DNA of 64,000 nucleotides from Flavobacterium paronense. Lineage in GTDB: Bacteria; Bacteroidota; Bacteroidia; Flavobacteriales; Flavobacteriaceae. Positions within the stretch are counted from its first letter, which is position 1, and the number at the start of each line of letters is the position of its first letter. Positions 8,335 to 17,065 of this stretch are shown piece after piece. The position numbers were made by a program, and so were the translations under genes. The notes under the pieces are model-generated. The model was given only the letters and a program-made list of their open reading frames with translations. It was not told where the DNA came from and searched no databases. The stretch is from the NCBI RefSeq assembly GCF_030409795.1, contig NZ_JAUFQN010000019.1, positions 310,001-374,000 on the forward strand. Reading direction: 5' to 3'.

Positions 8335-9439
8335 GAAATTATCAAAGGATTGGAAATTAAAAACTCTTAATGATGTTTCTAGAAAATTATCATTGAACAA
8401 ACTTAAAATCAAGCAAAAAGAATATTTGCCTAATGGTTTATTTCCTGTTATTGACCAAGGGCAAGATTTAATAGGTGGTTATTATAATGATGCGAGTTTA
8501 TTAGTCCCAGACGAGCCACCTTATATAATATTTGGAGACCACACTAAAGTTAAAAAATACATCCCTTTTAAATTTATTCCAGGGGCTGATGGGGTAAAAG
8601 TCCTTAAGTCAAAAGATAATATTTTACCAAAGTTTTTATATTATCTTCTTTTTACAATAAGGATTGAAGACAAGGGTTATGCAAGACATTTTCAATTATT
8701 AGAAAAAGAAAGTTTCTTAATACCAGACGATTTAGTAACCCAACAAGCCATTGTCTCCAAAATAGAAGAACTATTTAGCGAGTTAGACAAAGGTATTGAG
8801 GATTTTAAAACCGCACAACTACAACTCAAAACCTATAGACAAAGTGTATTGAAATGGGCTTTTGAAGGGAAGTTGACAAATGAAGATTTGAAGGATAGTG
8901 AGTTACCAAAGAGTTGGGTAATTAAAACATTGGGAGAAATTTTTAAAGTTTCAAGTGGAAGAGGAATTAAAATAAATCAATTAAAAGGAGGAAATTATTC
9001 TGTTTATGGTGGAAATGGTTTAAACGGTTATCATTCTGAATATTTCATTGAAGAACCTATTCTAATTATTGGAAGGGTTGGTGTAAAATGTGGAGTAACA
9101 CATATAACAAATCCTAAAAGCTGGGTTTCAGATAATGCATTAATTGTAAAACCAATTATTAGTGATTTTGATATAAAGTTTTTTAAATTAAGGTTAGAAT
9201 TTGAGAATTTAAATAAATTATCTGTTTCAACAGCTCAACCTGTAATCTCTGGAAATTCAATTTACTCGGTTTCTTTAAGTCTACCTAAAAAGGAAGAACA
9301 ATACCTTATCGTTCAAGAAATAGAAAGTCGATTAAGTGTTGCTGATAAAATGGAGGAAAGTATTTCTCAAAGCTTGTTACAAGCCGAGGCATTGAGACAG
9401 AGTATATTGAAAAAGGCGTTTAGTGGGGAGTTGGTTTAA
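8327..9439 (+). CDS. hsdS: Type I restriction enzyme specificity subunit
   Basis: The 370-residue subunit has two target-recognition domains. Each is followed by a conserved helical spacer: KIEELFSELDKGIEDFKTAQ to LKWAFEGKLT at about 145-190, and IESRLSVADKMEESI to LKKAFSGEL at the C-terminus. It chooses the bipartite DNA target of the methylase and nuclease. The start overlaps the upstream antitoxin gene by 8 bp. Both domains look complete, though the protein is slightly shorter than many HsdS (about 400). A degenerate copy of its last codons lies at about 9926-9955, downstream of the next gene. Confidence 0.92.
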   Translation: MDKKLSKDWKLKTLNDVSRKLSLNKLKIKQKEYLPNGLFPVIDQGQDLIGGYYNDASLLVPDEPPYIIFGDHTKVKKYIPFKFIPGADGVKVLKSKDNILPKFLYYLLFTIRIEDKGYARHFQLLEKESFLIPDDLVTQQAIVSKIEELFSELDKGIEDFKTAQLQLKTYRQSVLKWAFEGKLTNEDLKDSELPKSWVIKTLGEIFKVSSGRGIKINQLKGGNYSVYGGNGLNGYHSEYFIEEPILIIGRVGVKCGVTHITNPKSWVSDNALIVKPIISDFDIKFFKLRLEFENLNKLSVSTAQPVISGNSIYSVSLSLPKKEEQYLIVQEIESRLSVADKMEESISQSLLQAEALRQSILKKAFSGELV

Positions 9440-9451
9440 AAAAGAGAAATT

Positions 9452-9901
9452 ATGATTGACGATAAATTAATTGAGAGTTATTTTACTGAGATTAAAAATT
9501 ACCTAATCAATAAAGAAAATCAAATAAAATTTTCATTAGTTAGGAATCAATGCAGTGAAATTGAGGCAGGAGTTTATTGTTTTTTTATAGATAATAAAAT
9601 AAGGTATATTGGAGAATCTGGATGTATAAAAAAAAGAATAAATGATTTATTAAATACAAAAAATCATTCTTTTAGAAGGTCATTTGGAGAATTGTATTTT
9701 TTATCTAATCCATTATACAAAAAGGCAAGTAGCACTTCAAGTTATCATCCAGATATTGAAATATTACTTAGTTCAAAAATGAATAAACATTTAAGTTATT
9801 CATTTTTTCCTATGAAAATAGGTAGAAAAGAATTTGAGGAATGGTTACAAGATTATTATTCTGAAGTTGAATTTTTAAACAAAAGAAAAAAGAGAAAATA
9901 A
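9452..9901 (+). CDS. GIY-YIG-fold protein inside the R-M locus
   Basis: The 149-residue protein has the core of a GIY-YIG nuclease: GVYCF (about 40-44), then YIGES (about 54-58) and an arginine-containing segment CIKKRI. A C-terminal acidic helix (EFEEWLQDYYSEVEF) could supply the metal-binding glutamate. It starts 12 bp after hsdS and ends 66 bp before the ATPase gene. The lower GC and its bracketing by hsdS 3' ends suggest it was gained by insertion. Whether it cuts DNA, and whether it works with the R-M enzyme, cannot be told from the sequence. Confidence 0.6.
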   Translation: MIDDKLIESYFTEIKNYLINKENQIKFSLVRNQCSEIEAGVYCFFIDNKIRYIGESGCIKKRINDLLNTKNHSFRRSFGELYFLSNPLYKKASSTSSYHPDIEILLSSKMNKHLSYSFFPMKIGRKEFEEWLQDYYSEVEFLNKRKKRK

Positions 9902-9925
9902 AAGAACATTAAGGTTATTTCTATA

Positions 9926-9955
9926 TAAAAAGCATTTTAGTGGGATGTTGGATTA
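9926..9955 (+). pseudogene. Degenerate duplicate of the hsdS 3' end
   Basis: The segment reads K-K-H-F-S-G-M-L-D-stop, against K-K-A-F-S-G-E-L-V-stop at the true hsdS end (about 9409-9439). About 30 of 40 bases match, including the A-rich stretch before the next ATG. It looks like a scar from an insertion or duplication that placed the GIY-YIG gene between two hsdS tails. Confidence 0.55.
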
Positions 9956-9967
9956 AAAATAAAAAAT

Positions 9968-11431
9968 ATGATAAATAAAGATGAAGTTAAAGACCTTAAT
10001 GTAGGTTCAAGGGTCGCTGAACAAGAAGTTGAAGGTTTAAAGAATTACTTTTTAAAAACAGATTTGTGGGAACAAATTTTAGATAACGAAGTAGATGTTA
10101 TATTCGGCTGTAAAGGTTCCGGGAAAAGCGCTATATATAATTATATGCCTAACTATGAACTAGATTTAATTGATAAAAACATTCATCTTTTACTAGCAGA
10201 AAACCCAAGGGGAGCAATCGCTTTTAAAGATTTAAATGTCACACCACCAACAAATGAATTTGAATTTAAAAGTATATGGAAATTATATTTTGTTATTTTA
10301 ATATCCCAAAAACTTTCAGAAGAAAACTATTCTCATCCTGATTTTGATATTGTTCTTGAGAAGCTTCAAGATTCTGATTTAATACAGAGAAGGTCGTCAT
10401 TTACATCAATTGTAAAAATGGTTAGAGATTATATAAGAAGGATTAATCCAACTTTTGAGCCAAATATAGGATTAGATCAATATACTGGAAATGTAAATAA
10501 AGTAGGGGTTAAAATTTCTTTATTAGAACCCTCAACTAAAGAATCTGACAAAGGTATTGTATCTATTGATAACTTATTTGAACTTCTAAATAATACATTA
10601 GTAAATAAAAAATCAAAAATATGGCTTGCTATTGATAGATTAGATGCAATTTTTCAAGAAAATTTCGAACTTGAGGCAAACGCTTTAAGAACACTTTTTC
10701 AGGTTTATATTGAACTTCAACAATATGAAAGTATTAGACTAATGATATTTTTAAGGGATGATATTTGGAATAAAATAATTGAAAATGGCTTTAGAGAAAC
10801 TAGTCATATAACTAAGACGGCTACTATAAGCTGGGATAAAAATTCTCTTTTTAATCTAATTATGTCAAGATTTGAACAAAATGAATATTTATTAGAAAAT
10901 TTAAAACCTGATTTATCAAAAGAAGAAAGATTTATTGAATTATTTAAAATAATCTTCCCTAAAAAGATTGCAGAAGGTGCTGAATTTAATTTTGAATGGT
11001 TTATTACTAAAATTAAAGATGGTCAAAATAATTCTTCTCCAAGAGAATTAATTCAACTAATTTCATCTGCTATTAAATATGAAATCAAATTGCTTTCTGA
11101 AGAAAAATCAAATGGGGATTCTATTATTTGTATGGAGTCATTATTTGAAGGGCTGAAGGATGCATCAAAAACTAAACTAGAAACAATTATTGCAGAGTAC
11201 CCAAAACTTAAAATATTTATTTATAGAACAAAGGGTAAGAAACCTAGATTAAAACTTGAAGAATTAAAGGAGTTGTGGAATATTAGTAAAAAGGAAACTT
11301 TGATTATTATAAATAATCTAATCAAGATTGGTTTTTTTAAAGATGAATCAAAAAACCAATCAAATATTGAGGTTCTAATCCCCATTATTTTTAGACCTGC
11401 GTTGGGTATGCAATATGGTTATGATAAATAA
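9968..11431 (+). CDS. P-loop ATPase, Sll1717-like, inside the R-M locus
   Basis: The 487-residue protein carries a Walker A motif G47-CKGSGKS (47-54), a Walker B-like IWLAIDRLD (D223) and a downstream RDDIW segment resembling a sensor arginine. The C-terminal 100 residues could form a winged helix (KLEELKELWNISKKETLIIINNL). This pattern resembles the Sll1717-type P-loop ATPases often seen in defence or phage-related contexts. It lies between hsdS and hsdM, 6 bp before hsdM, so it is translated from the same operon. No nuclease motif is seen in it. It may be an added effector or regulator of the R-M system, or a separate defence gene. Confidence 0.65.
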   Translation: MINKDEVKDLNVGSRVAEQEVEGLKNYFLKTDLWEQILDNEVDVIFGCKGSGKSAIYNYMPNYELDLIDKNIHLLLAENPRGAIAFKDLNVTPPTNEFEFKSIWKLYFVILISQKLSEENYSHPDFDIVLEKLQDSDLIQRRSSFTSIVKMVRDYIRRINPTFEPNIGLDQYTGNVNKVGVKISLLEPSTKESDKGIVSIDNLFELLNNTLVNKKSKIWLAIDRLDAIFQENFELEANALRTLFQVYIELQQYESIRLMIFLRDDIWNKIIENGFRETSHITKTATISWDKNSLFNLIMSRFEQNEYLLENLKPDLSKEERFIELFKIIFPKKIAEGAEFNFEWFITKIKDGQNNSSPRELIQLISSAIKYEIKLLSEEKSNGDSIICMESLFEGLKDASKTKLETIIAEYPKLKIFIYRTKGKKPRLKLEELKELWNISKKETLIIINNLIKIGFFKDESKNQSNIEVLIPIIFRPALGMQYGYDK

Positions 11432-11437
11432 ATTAAA

Positions 11438-12931
11438 ATGAGCAAAGAAAAATCGGCTAACACCTCGAGTATAGTATCCAAAGTATGGGCATTTTGCCAA
11501 ACCCTTAGAGACGATGGCGTGGGCTATGGTGACTATCTCGAACAATTAACGTATTTGCTGTTTCTAAAAATGGCAGACGAATACACCAAGCCACCGCATA
11601 ACAGAACGATGCCTATACCTGCAGAGTTCGCATGGGAGACCTTAACCATTAAAAGTGGTACCGAGTTAGAGTTGCATTACAACATTATGCTTCGCGAGTT
11701 GGCTAAAGAAAAAGGCATCTTGGGGCAAATTTTTGTAAAGAGCCAAAATAAAATACAAGACCCAGCCAAGTTGTATAAACTTATTGCACTAATCAATGCC
11801 GAGAACTGGATATTGATGGGTGTAAAAGACAAAGGGGATATCTATGAAGGAATCTTAGAGAAAAATGCCGAAGACACCAAAAGTGGTGCAGGTCAGTACT
11901 TCACTCCGCGACCGCTAATTAAAGCCATGGTAGAATGTTTACGTCCGGAACCCATGAAAACCATAGCAGACCCGGCTTGTGGTACTGGTGGTTTCTTTCT
12001 CGCCGCTTATGATTGGATAGTTGATAATAGAAACTTAGACAAAGAAGCCGCCAAGTTCTTAAAATATGAAACGTTTTTTGGGAATGAGATAGTGGCTAGT
12101 ACAAGACGACTGGCACTGATGAATTTATTCTTGCATAACATTGGGGATATTGATTCGGATAATTTTATTTCGCCTAATGATTCCTTGATTACCGATTCGG
12201 GTACTCGTTATGATTATATCCTGGCTAATCCGCCATTTGGTAAAAAGAGCAGCATGACTTTTACCAATGAAGCAGGCGAACAGGAGAAAGAAGATTTAAC
12301 CTATAACCGTCAGGACTTTTGGGTAACCACCAGTAACAAGCAATTGAACTTTGTGCAGCACATTCGCACCATGCTTAAAACCACGGGGCAAGCCGCAGTA
12401 GTATTACCGGATAATGTTTTGTTTGAAGGTGGTGTTGGAGAAACGGTCCGTAAGAAGTTATTAGACACTACTGATTTGCATACCATATTAAGACTGCCAA
12501 CGGGGATATTCTATGCCAATGGAGTAAAAGCAAATGTCTTGTTTTTTGATGGCAAACCATCAAGTAAAGACCCTTGGACAAAAGAGGTTTGGGTATATGA
12601 TTATAGAACCAACATTCATCACACACTAAAGAAAAATCCATTAAAACTATCTGACTTAAAAGATTTTATCAATTTATACAATCCGGAGAACCGACACAAA
12701 AGAAAGGAAACGTATAATGCCGAGAGCAATCCTGAAGGGCGCTGGAGAAAATTTGGGTATGACGAAATCATAGCCAGAGACAAAACCAGTTTGGATATCA
12801 CATGGTTAAAAGATAAATCACTTGCCGATTTAGACAATTTACCTGACCCAGATGAATTGGCACAAGATATAGTGGAAAATATTGAAGCAGCGTTGGATAG
12901 CTTCAGGGCTATTATGGCGAGTTTAAAGTAA
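11438..12931 (+). CDS. hsdM: Type I restriction enzyme methylase subunit
   Basis: The 497-residue N6-adenine methyltransferase has an N-terminal HsdM helical domain (about 10-130) and the Rossmann methylase core. SAM motif I is DPACGTGG (178-185) and catalytic motif IV is NPPF (264-267). With HsdS it methylates the host's recognition sites; with HsdR it restricts. It is the last gene of the locus, 6 bp after the ATPase gene. The GC-richer codon use resembles hsdR and differs from the AT-rich cargo between them, supporting insertion of the middle genes into an older R-M set. Confidence 0.95.
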   Translation: MSKEKSANTSSIVSKVWAFCQTLRDDGVGYGDYLEQLTYLLFLKMADEYTKPPHNRTMPIPAEFAWETLTIKSGTELELHYNIMLRELAKEKGILGQIFVKSQNKIQDPAKLYKLIALINAENWILMGVKDKGDIYEGILEKNAEDTKSGAGQYFTPRPLIKAMVECLRPEPMKTIADPACGTGGFFLAAYDWIVDNRNLDKEAAKFLKYETFFGNEIVASTRRLALMNLFLHNIGDIDSDNFISPNDSLITDSGTRYDYILANPPFGKKSSMTFTNEAGEQEKEDLTYNRQDFWVTTSNKQLNFVQHIRTMLKTTGQAAVVLPDNVLFEGGVGETVRKKLLDTTDLHTILRLPTGIFYANGVKANVLFFDGKPSSKDPWTKEVWVYDYRTNIHHTLKKNPLKLSDLKDFINLYNPENRHKRKETYNAESNPEGRWRKFGYDEIIARDKTSLDITWLKDKSLADLDNLPDPDELAQDIVENIEAALDSFRAIMASLK

Positions 12932-12970
12932 GACTTCTTCAAAACGTTGTAATAATTTAAAAATAGAATT

Positions 12971-13348
12971 ATGAAAAAAGTAACAATTATATTGAGCCTA
13001 TTTGTATTAATGATATGTACTTCGTTTAAAATGAAAGAGGGTAAATTAAGCACTACGTGTGATGTTGCTAATTTTTACAGCGCAGTTGAACCTAAAGACA
13101 GAGATACTAAAGTATTGACTTCTTCTGGTGATTTGGAAGAAGTAGATGTTATTTTAGTCCCTACAAAATTAGATATAGATACCTATAAAGTTAAATTAAC
13201 ACGTAAAGGTTCTAATCTATATAAAGTGGAACAAACCGATTTGTATATTGAAACAAAATACTGTTATGAATATGCGACTTATGAAGAGGTTATATTAAAA
13301 GTAACCAGTAGTTATGGGTATACTAAAGGGACTTTGATTTTTGATTAG
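12971..13348 (+). CDS. Small secreted protein of unknown function
   Basis: The 125-residue protein starts with a signal peptide (MKKVTIILSLFVLMICTSF), with a cysteine near its end but no clear lipobox. The rest is beta-rich and includes a pair of cysteines (ST-TCDV; KYCYEY). I do not recognise a family. It lies 39 bp after hsdM, on the same strand, and 14 bp before a GIY-YIG gene. Confidence 0.6.
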   Translation: MKKVTIILSLFVLMICTSFKMKEGKLSTTCDVANFYSAVEPKDRDTKVLTSSGDLEEVDVILVPTKLDIDTYKVKLTRKGSNLYKVEQTDLYIETKYCYEYATYEEVILKVTSSYGYTKGTLIFD

Positions 13349-13362
13349 TAAAATAAACATAC

Positions 13363-14115
13363 ATGAATTTTTCACCCTCAATAATTGATGATTTAAAATA
13401 CTATGTGTATTTGTATTCACATCCTATCACTCATGAAGTATTTTATGTTGGAAAGGGAAAAGGAAATAGGGTATTTGCTCATTTACTAGACCAAACAGAG
13501 AGTCAAAAAGTACTATTTATAAAATCGTTGGAACTTCAAGGACTAAAACCAAAAATAGAAATATTGGTTCATGGATTAGAAGATGAAGAACTTGCATTAA
13601 GAGTTGAATCGTCAGTTATTGATTTAATAGGGATTCATAATTTAACAAATAAACAAAACGGCTATAAAAGCGCAACTTTTGGAAGAATGTCAATAGATCA
13701 AGTAACCGCACTTTACCACAAACAAAAAGGAGATATCGATGATGCTGTCATCTTAATTAGAATAAACCAAGCCTTTAGGTATTCCATGCCCGAAAATGAA
13801 CTCTATGAATATACACGTGGTCGATGGGTTTTAAATCCGCAACGAGCCAAGAAAGCAAAATATGCTTTCGCGGTTTATCAAGGGGTAGTTCAGGAAGTAT
13901 ATGAAATACTGGATTGGTATAAAGCAGGTTCTACAAATAGTATTCGGTTAGAAGATACGCAATCTGAATTTAATACTATTGAAAGTTTAGAAGGACGATT
14001 TGAATTTGTTGGAAACATTGCGCCAAAGAAAATAAGAGATAAATACAGGTATATATCTGTTGAGCATTATTTTAAAAGGGGGAATTCAAATCCAATAATG
14101 TATATTAATTGTTAA
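13363..14115 (+). CDS. GIY-YIG nuclease-domain protein (LEM-3-like)
   Basis: The 250-residue protein has an N-terminal GIY-YIG domain of the type found in LEM-3/ankle2-like nucleases: YYVYLYSHP (about 12-20), FYVGKGKGNRV (about 28-38), and a helix with E-L-A-L-R-V-E-S-S-V-I-D-L-I-G ending in NLTN. The C-terminal 130 residues include a repeatable RWVL..R segment resembling small binding domains in the same family. It is expected to nick or cut DNA, but the biological target is unknown. It forms part of the accessory gene set downstream of the R-M locus. Confidence 0.75.
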   Translation: MNFSPSIIDDLKYYVYLYSHPITHEVFYVGKGKGNRVFAHLLDQTESQKVLFIKSLELQGLKPKIEILVHGLEDEELALRVESSVIDLIGIHNLTNKQNGYKSATFGRMSIDQVTALYHKQKGDIDDAVILIRINQAFRYSMPENELYEYTRGRWVLNPQRAKKAKYAFAVYQGVVQEVYEILDWYKAGSTNSIRLEDTQSEFNTIESLEGRFEFVGNIAPKKIRDKYRYISVEHYFKRGNSNPIMYINC

Positions 14116-14291
14116 AAAAAAATCAACTCACTTCCTTCGGCTTTCAGTCTTAGGTCTTAGCCGGAAAATACTAAAAGGATAATTCTATATCTTTACAACT
14201 AAACAGTAATGGCACCCCAATGAGTTACGCCGTGCCACGTTAGGAGAAGTTTTCAAAAATCCAATCATTATAGAATAAGGCATCCGAAGTT

Positions 14292-14978
14292 ATGGATACA
14301 ACTACAACACTTCTATTAATTATTTTTGTGCTGGTCTTTAGTGCGATTATATATGATGAGATAAATAATCTAAAATTACTAAAAACTGTCACAAAACCAC
14401 ATCGAGGTACGAGAACGGAGAGAGTAATGGTTATAAAACTTTTGAAATCAGGGATACCACACCAAACTATTTTCCATGATTTATATTTAAAAAAGGACAG
14501 TGGACATTATTGTCAAATTGACTTGGTAGTTGCTACAAAAGTTGGAATAATAGTTTTTGAAATAAAGAAATATAATGGCTGGATTTACGGGTTGGCAAAT
14601 CAAACTCATTGGACGCAAGTTTTAGCGTATGGTAGACAGACATATCGCTTTTACAATCCAATACTTCAAAATAAAAAGCATGTTCAAGATTTAAAAAAAC
14701 AATTACCTCAATTTCAAAATGTTCCTTTCTATTCTATGATTGTGTTTTTTGGGGACTGTAGTTTTAGAAATCTTGATTATGTCCCGAATAGGACATTTTT
14801 GGTAAATTCTTCTAGAGCTATTAAAGTAATGAATGAAATTTTAGAACAAAATGAGCCAGCAAAATATGCTAGTAAAAGAGAAGTAGTAAATCTTTTAAAG
14901 TCAGCTGCTTTAAATGGAGAAAGCGAGGAAATTAAGGCGAAACATATTCAAAATATTAAACGAAGATTTGGGTATTAA
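14292..14978 (+). CDS. Membrane-anchored NERD-domain protein
   Basis: The 228-residue protein has one N-terminal membrane helix (LLLIIFVLVFSAIIY, about 6-21) and a NERD (nuclease-related) domain at about 35-150. Its core QIDLVVATKVGIIVFEIK has the D...E-x-K arrangement of PD-(D/E)xK-like folds. NERD proteins are predicted to act on nucleic acids, but few have a proven function. It stands alone after a 176-bp gap. Together with the two GIY-YIG proteins it makes this a nuclease-rich accessory region. Confidence 0.75.
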   Translation: MDTTTTLLLIIFVLVFSAIIYDEINNLKLLKTVTKPHRGTRTERVMVIKLLKSGIPHQTIFHDLYLKKDSGHYCQIDLVVATKVGIIVFEIKKYNGWIYGLANQTHWTQVLAYGRQTYRFYNPILQNKKHVQDLKKQLPQFQNVPFYSMIVFFGDCSFRNLDYVPNRTFLVNSSRAIKVMNEILEQNEPAKYASKREVVNLLKSAALNGESEEIKAKHIQNIKRRFGY

Positions 14979-15014
14979 CCTGCCTAAAACTGGCGTTTAC
15001 TTTGTTCCGTTCAT

Positions 15015-15112
15015 TTAAAGCTTCTCGATACAATTTTACAAACCAAAAACTAGCGTTTTTATTTTGTAAAATCACTCGAAGTGACGCGAATGTATAAATA
15101 ACGGGATAGGCT
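15015..15112. repeat. Partial MITE-like element
   Basis: It holds the AGCTTCTCGATAC segment and the terminal AAAATCACTCGAAGTGACG, in reverse orientation to the array at 1379. The other end is missing. It occupies most of the gap between the NERD gene and 15204. Confidence 0.7.
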
Positions 15113-15203
15113 AAAGTGACGTTACCCCGCAACAACCAATTCATCCGTTTACTATATTTACCTTCAAAACCAAACGCACTTAAGTTATACCCATCAAAAT
15201 CCC

Positions 15204-15638
15204 ATGAGTGTCATCAAAGAAATCTACGACCTAGCCAAAGACAGCGCCACGCTGGCCACCAAAGCCGCGGCTTTAAAACGCGCCTTAAAAGCCGAGTTAA
15301 AACTCAATAAAAAAATACTGGCCGATATAAGCAAGTCGGCTCCCATAGACCGCGAGCGCAGGTTATTAATAATCGACATGCTGGAGGTAGCCGAGCTAAC
15401 CGCTGCGGTAAAATACGAAATGCCCTATGCCGCCATATCCCGAAAAAAAGTAACCCCCGAACTAGCCGAAAATCATAAGATAAAACGAATAGTTGGGTAT
15501 GATCTTGAAACCTTAATTGAGGCGTTGTACCTAATGATTTCTTATTTAAAAAAAGATGGCAAAAACACGCAGATTGATTTGAACTTGCGGTTGATTAATG
15601 TTAGTAAGTATAGTGGTGTTTTGTTGGAGGTGTTGTGA
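15204..15638 (+). CDS. Helical protein of unknown function
   Basis: This 144-residue protein is predicted to be almost wholly helical, with a lysine- and alanine-rich N-terminus (ATKAAALKRALKAELKLNKK) that may form a coiled coil. There is no signal peptide and no recognised domain. It is set apart from its neighbours by repeats, and its GC content is higher than in the flanks. Confidence 0.5.
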   Translation: MSVIKEIYDLAKDSATLATKAAALKRALKAELKLNKKILADISKSAPIDRERRLLIIDMLEVAELTAAVKYEMPYAAISRKKVTPELAENHKIKRIVGYDLETLIEALYLMISYLKKDGKNTQIDLNLRLINVSKYSGVLLEVL

Positions 15639-15766
15639 GTTATAAGTTATGAGTTATGAGTTGTCGGTTATGGGTTCGTCAGTTGTCGGTCTTCTGTTTT
15701 TGGGAGTAAGTTGATGGGAGTAAGTTGATGGTTGTAGGTTTTGGGTTTTAATTCAAATTTCTTTTT

Positions 15767-15782
15767 GTAAGTAAAATTACTT
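15767..15782. promoter_or_regulatory. Palindrome upstream of the DUF6934-like gene
   Basis: AAGTAA-AA-TTACTT has perfect 6-bp arms and lies about 35 bp before the TTG start at 15816. It may be an operator; no other evidence. Confidence 0.35.
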
Positions 15783-15815
15783 ATTTTTACGAAGTAGGAT
15801 TTTAAAAACAGTACT

Positions 15816-16355
15816 TTGAACAACTTACCGGTATATCAAGCTCAGCAAACCGATGAAGAAATAAAGACACAATACTTATTTGTAAGTGTTGGTGTAAAAA
15901 CAATCATCAAAGCAATAGAATATACACCTGTAATGGTAATAGGGACAAGAACTGTTTATAATCTTGGCTTTGGCGATTTTGATGAAGCATTAGGTACTAT
16001 CATAGATGATGTAAATAGTAACAATGGAGATATGCGTATTGTATTCAATACCGTATTAAGTACAGTACCGATGTTTTTTTCTAAAAATGAAGAGGCTGTT
16101 ATCATTGTAAGTGGAAGCGATAGTCATGAAGAATTTATAAATCATTGTTTACCTAACTGCAAAAAGAAATGTGTTGCACATTGTAAAAACTTTCAAAGAC
16201 GAATTAAAACTTACCGCTATTATGTAGATAAAAATTTTGAAGATTTAAGTGTAGCGTATATTTTCTTTGGACGTAATAAAAGTAAAGCCAATACGTTTGT
16301 ACAATATATACCTAATCATCATTATGATGATATATTGGTTTATAAGAAAAAATAA
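15816..16355 (+). CDS. DUF6934-like protein, TTG start
   Basis: The 179-residue protein resembles DUF6934 proteins of Bacteroidetes: YLFVSVG near the N-terminus, then VYNLGFGDFDE, a D-D-V-N-S-N-N-G-D core, VLSTV and VSGSDS. The start must be TTG at 15816, because a TAG lies six codons upstream in frame and the next ATG would remove the conserved N-terminus. A cysteine cluster (CLPNCKKKCVAHCKN, about 111-125) is unusual and could bind metal. A 56-residue basic protein is encoded 60 bp downstream. DUF6934 genes are often paired with small proteins, so a toxin-antitoxin-like role is possible but unproven. Confidence 0.65.
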   Translation: MNNLPVYQAQQTDEEIKTQYLFVSVGVKTIIKAIEYTPVMVIGTRTVYNLGFGDFDEALGTIIDDVNSNNGDMRIVFNTVLSTVPMFFSKNEEAVIIVSGSDSHEEFINHCLPNCKKKCVAHCKNFQRRIKTYRYYVDKNFEDLSVAYIFFGRNKSKANTFVQYIPNHHYDDILVYKKK

Positions 16356-16415
16356 TATAACTTTGCCTTAGATTAAATACTTGTTATTTAGTTAAATAGA
16401 TATAAACAGACCATT

Positions 16416-16586
16416 ATGAAAACAGAGAAAACAACTTTAAAAGCTTCTAAGGTTATTACTGTGTCTGCTAAGACAAAAGGAAAAATCGCTACGGTAGCAG
16501 CTACTATTAAAGGTAAAGAACTTTTTACCGATAAAGTAGCCTTAGCCAAAAAAACGCTAAGTGAATTAAAATCACTTCCTATTTAA
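16416..16586 (+). CDS. Small basic protein paired with the DUF6934-like gene
   Basis: A 56-residue open frame (MKTEKTTLKASKVITV...LKSLPI) lies 60 bp after the DUF6934-like gene and just before a strong terminator. It is lysine- and threonine-rich, with no cysteine or signal peptide. The position between gene and terminator, and the clean codon pattern, support it as real. No family is recognised. Confidence 0.6.
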   Translation: MKTEKTTLKASKVITVSAKTKGKIATVAATIKGKELFTDKVALAKKTLSELKSLPI

Positions 16587-16612
16587 GATACAATAGTTAT
16601 AACATAAATAAC

Positions 16613-16647
16613 AATCGGTTTAGCGCTATCTAAGCCGATTTTTTTTT
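16613..16647 (+). terminator. Rho-independent terminator after the DUF6934-like pair
   Basis: The arms AATCGGTTTAG and CTAAGCCGATT (one G-T type mismatch) flank CGCTAT and are followed by nine T. It ends the 15816-16586 transcript. Confidence 0.9.
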
Positions 16648-16649
16648 AG

Positions 16650-17065
16650 TAATGCCGAGCAATTCTCATTTCTGAATCAGATAGCGCATTCCGTGCTTAC
16701 CCCACCAAAAACCATAACTACCACAAAGCCTATCAATCCACCTGCTTAAAGCAATCTAAAAATCGAAAAACGGGCAACAGCTAATCTTCCCTTTTACGAT
16801 ATTTAGTAGCAAAACCACCTCACTTAAGTAAAACCAATTAAAAAAGCAGCAGTGTTATCTATTGCTATCGTATATAAGACAGCACTTTTTTTACGTAGTG
16901 CATTACCTACGGCTATGCCTGTAATTTATACAATGCTTATACCGCAGTTACATAATTCACAGATTAGGATGCATTAAACGATACTGGAGGCTGTCAGGGG
17001 TTTATTAAGGATACCTTTACCGGGCAGTTGTACTTAAATGGCTGCTTTACTCCCTAATCTATACT
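16650..17065. other. Gene-free stretch
   Basis: No coding region, repeat or RNA gene is supported in these about 415 bp. It presumably holds the promoter of the ice-binding protein gene, but no clear TAnnTTTG element is seen near its start. Confidence 0.5.

Noticed and set aside
14195..14245. A further small attC-like site (CTAAAC ... TGGCAC ... GTGCCA ... GTTAGG)
   Set aside because: Only 6-bp arms, single occurrence, opposite gene strand and no unit with paired ends around it.
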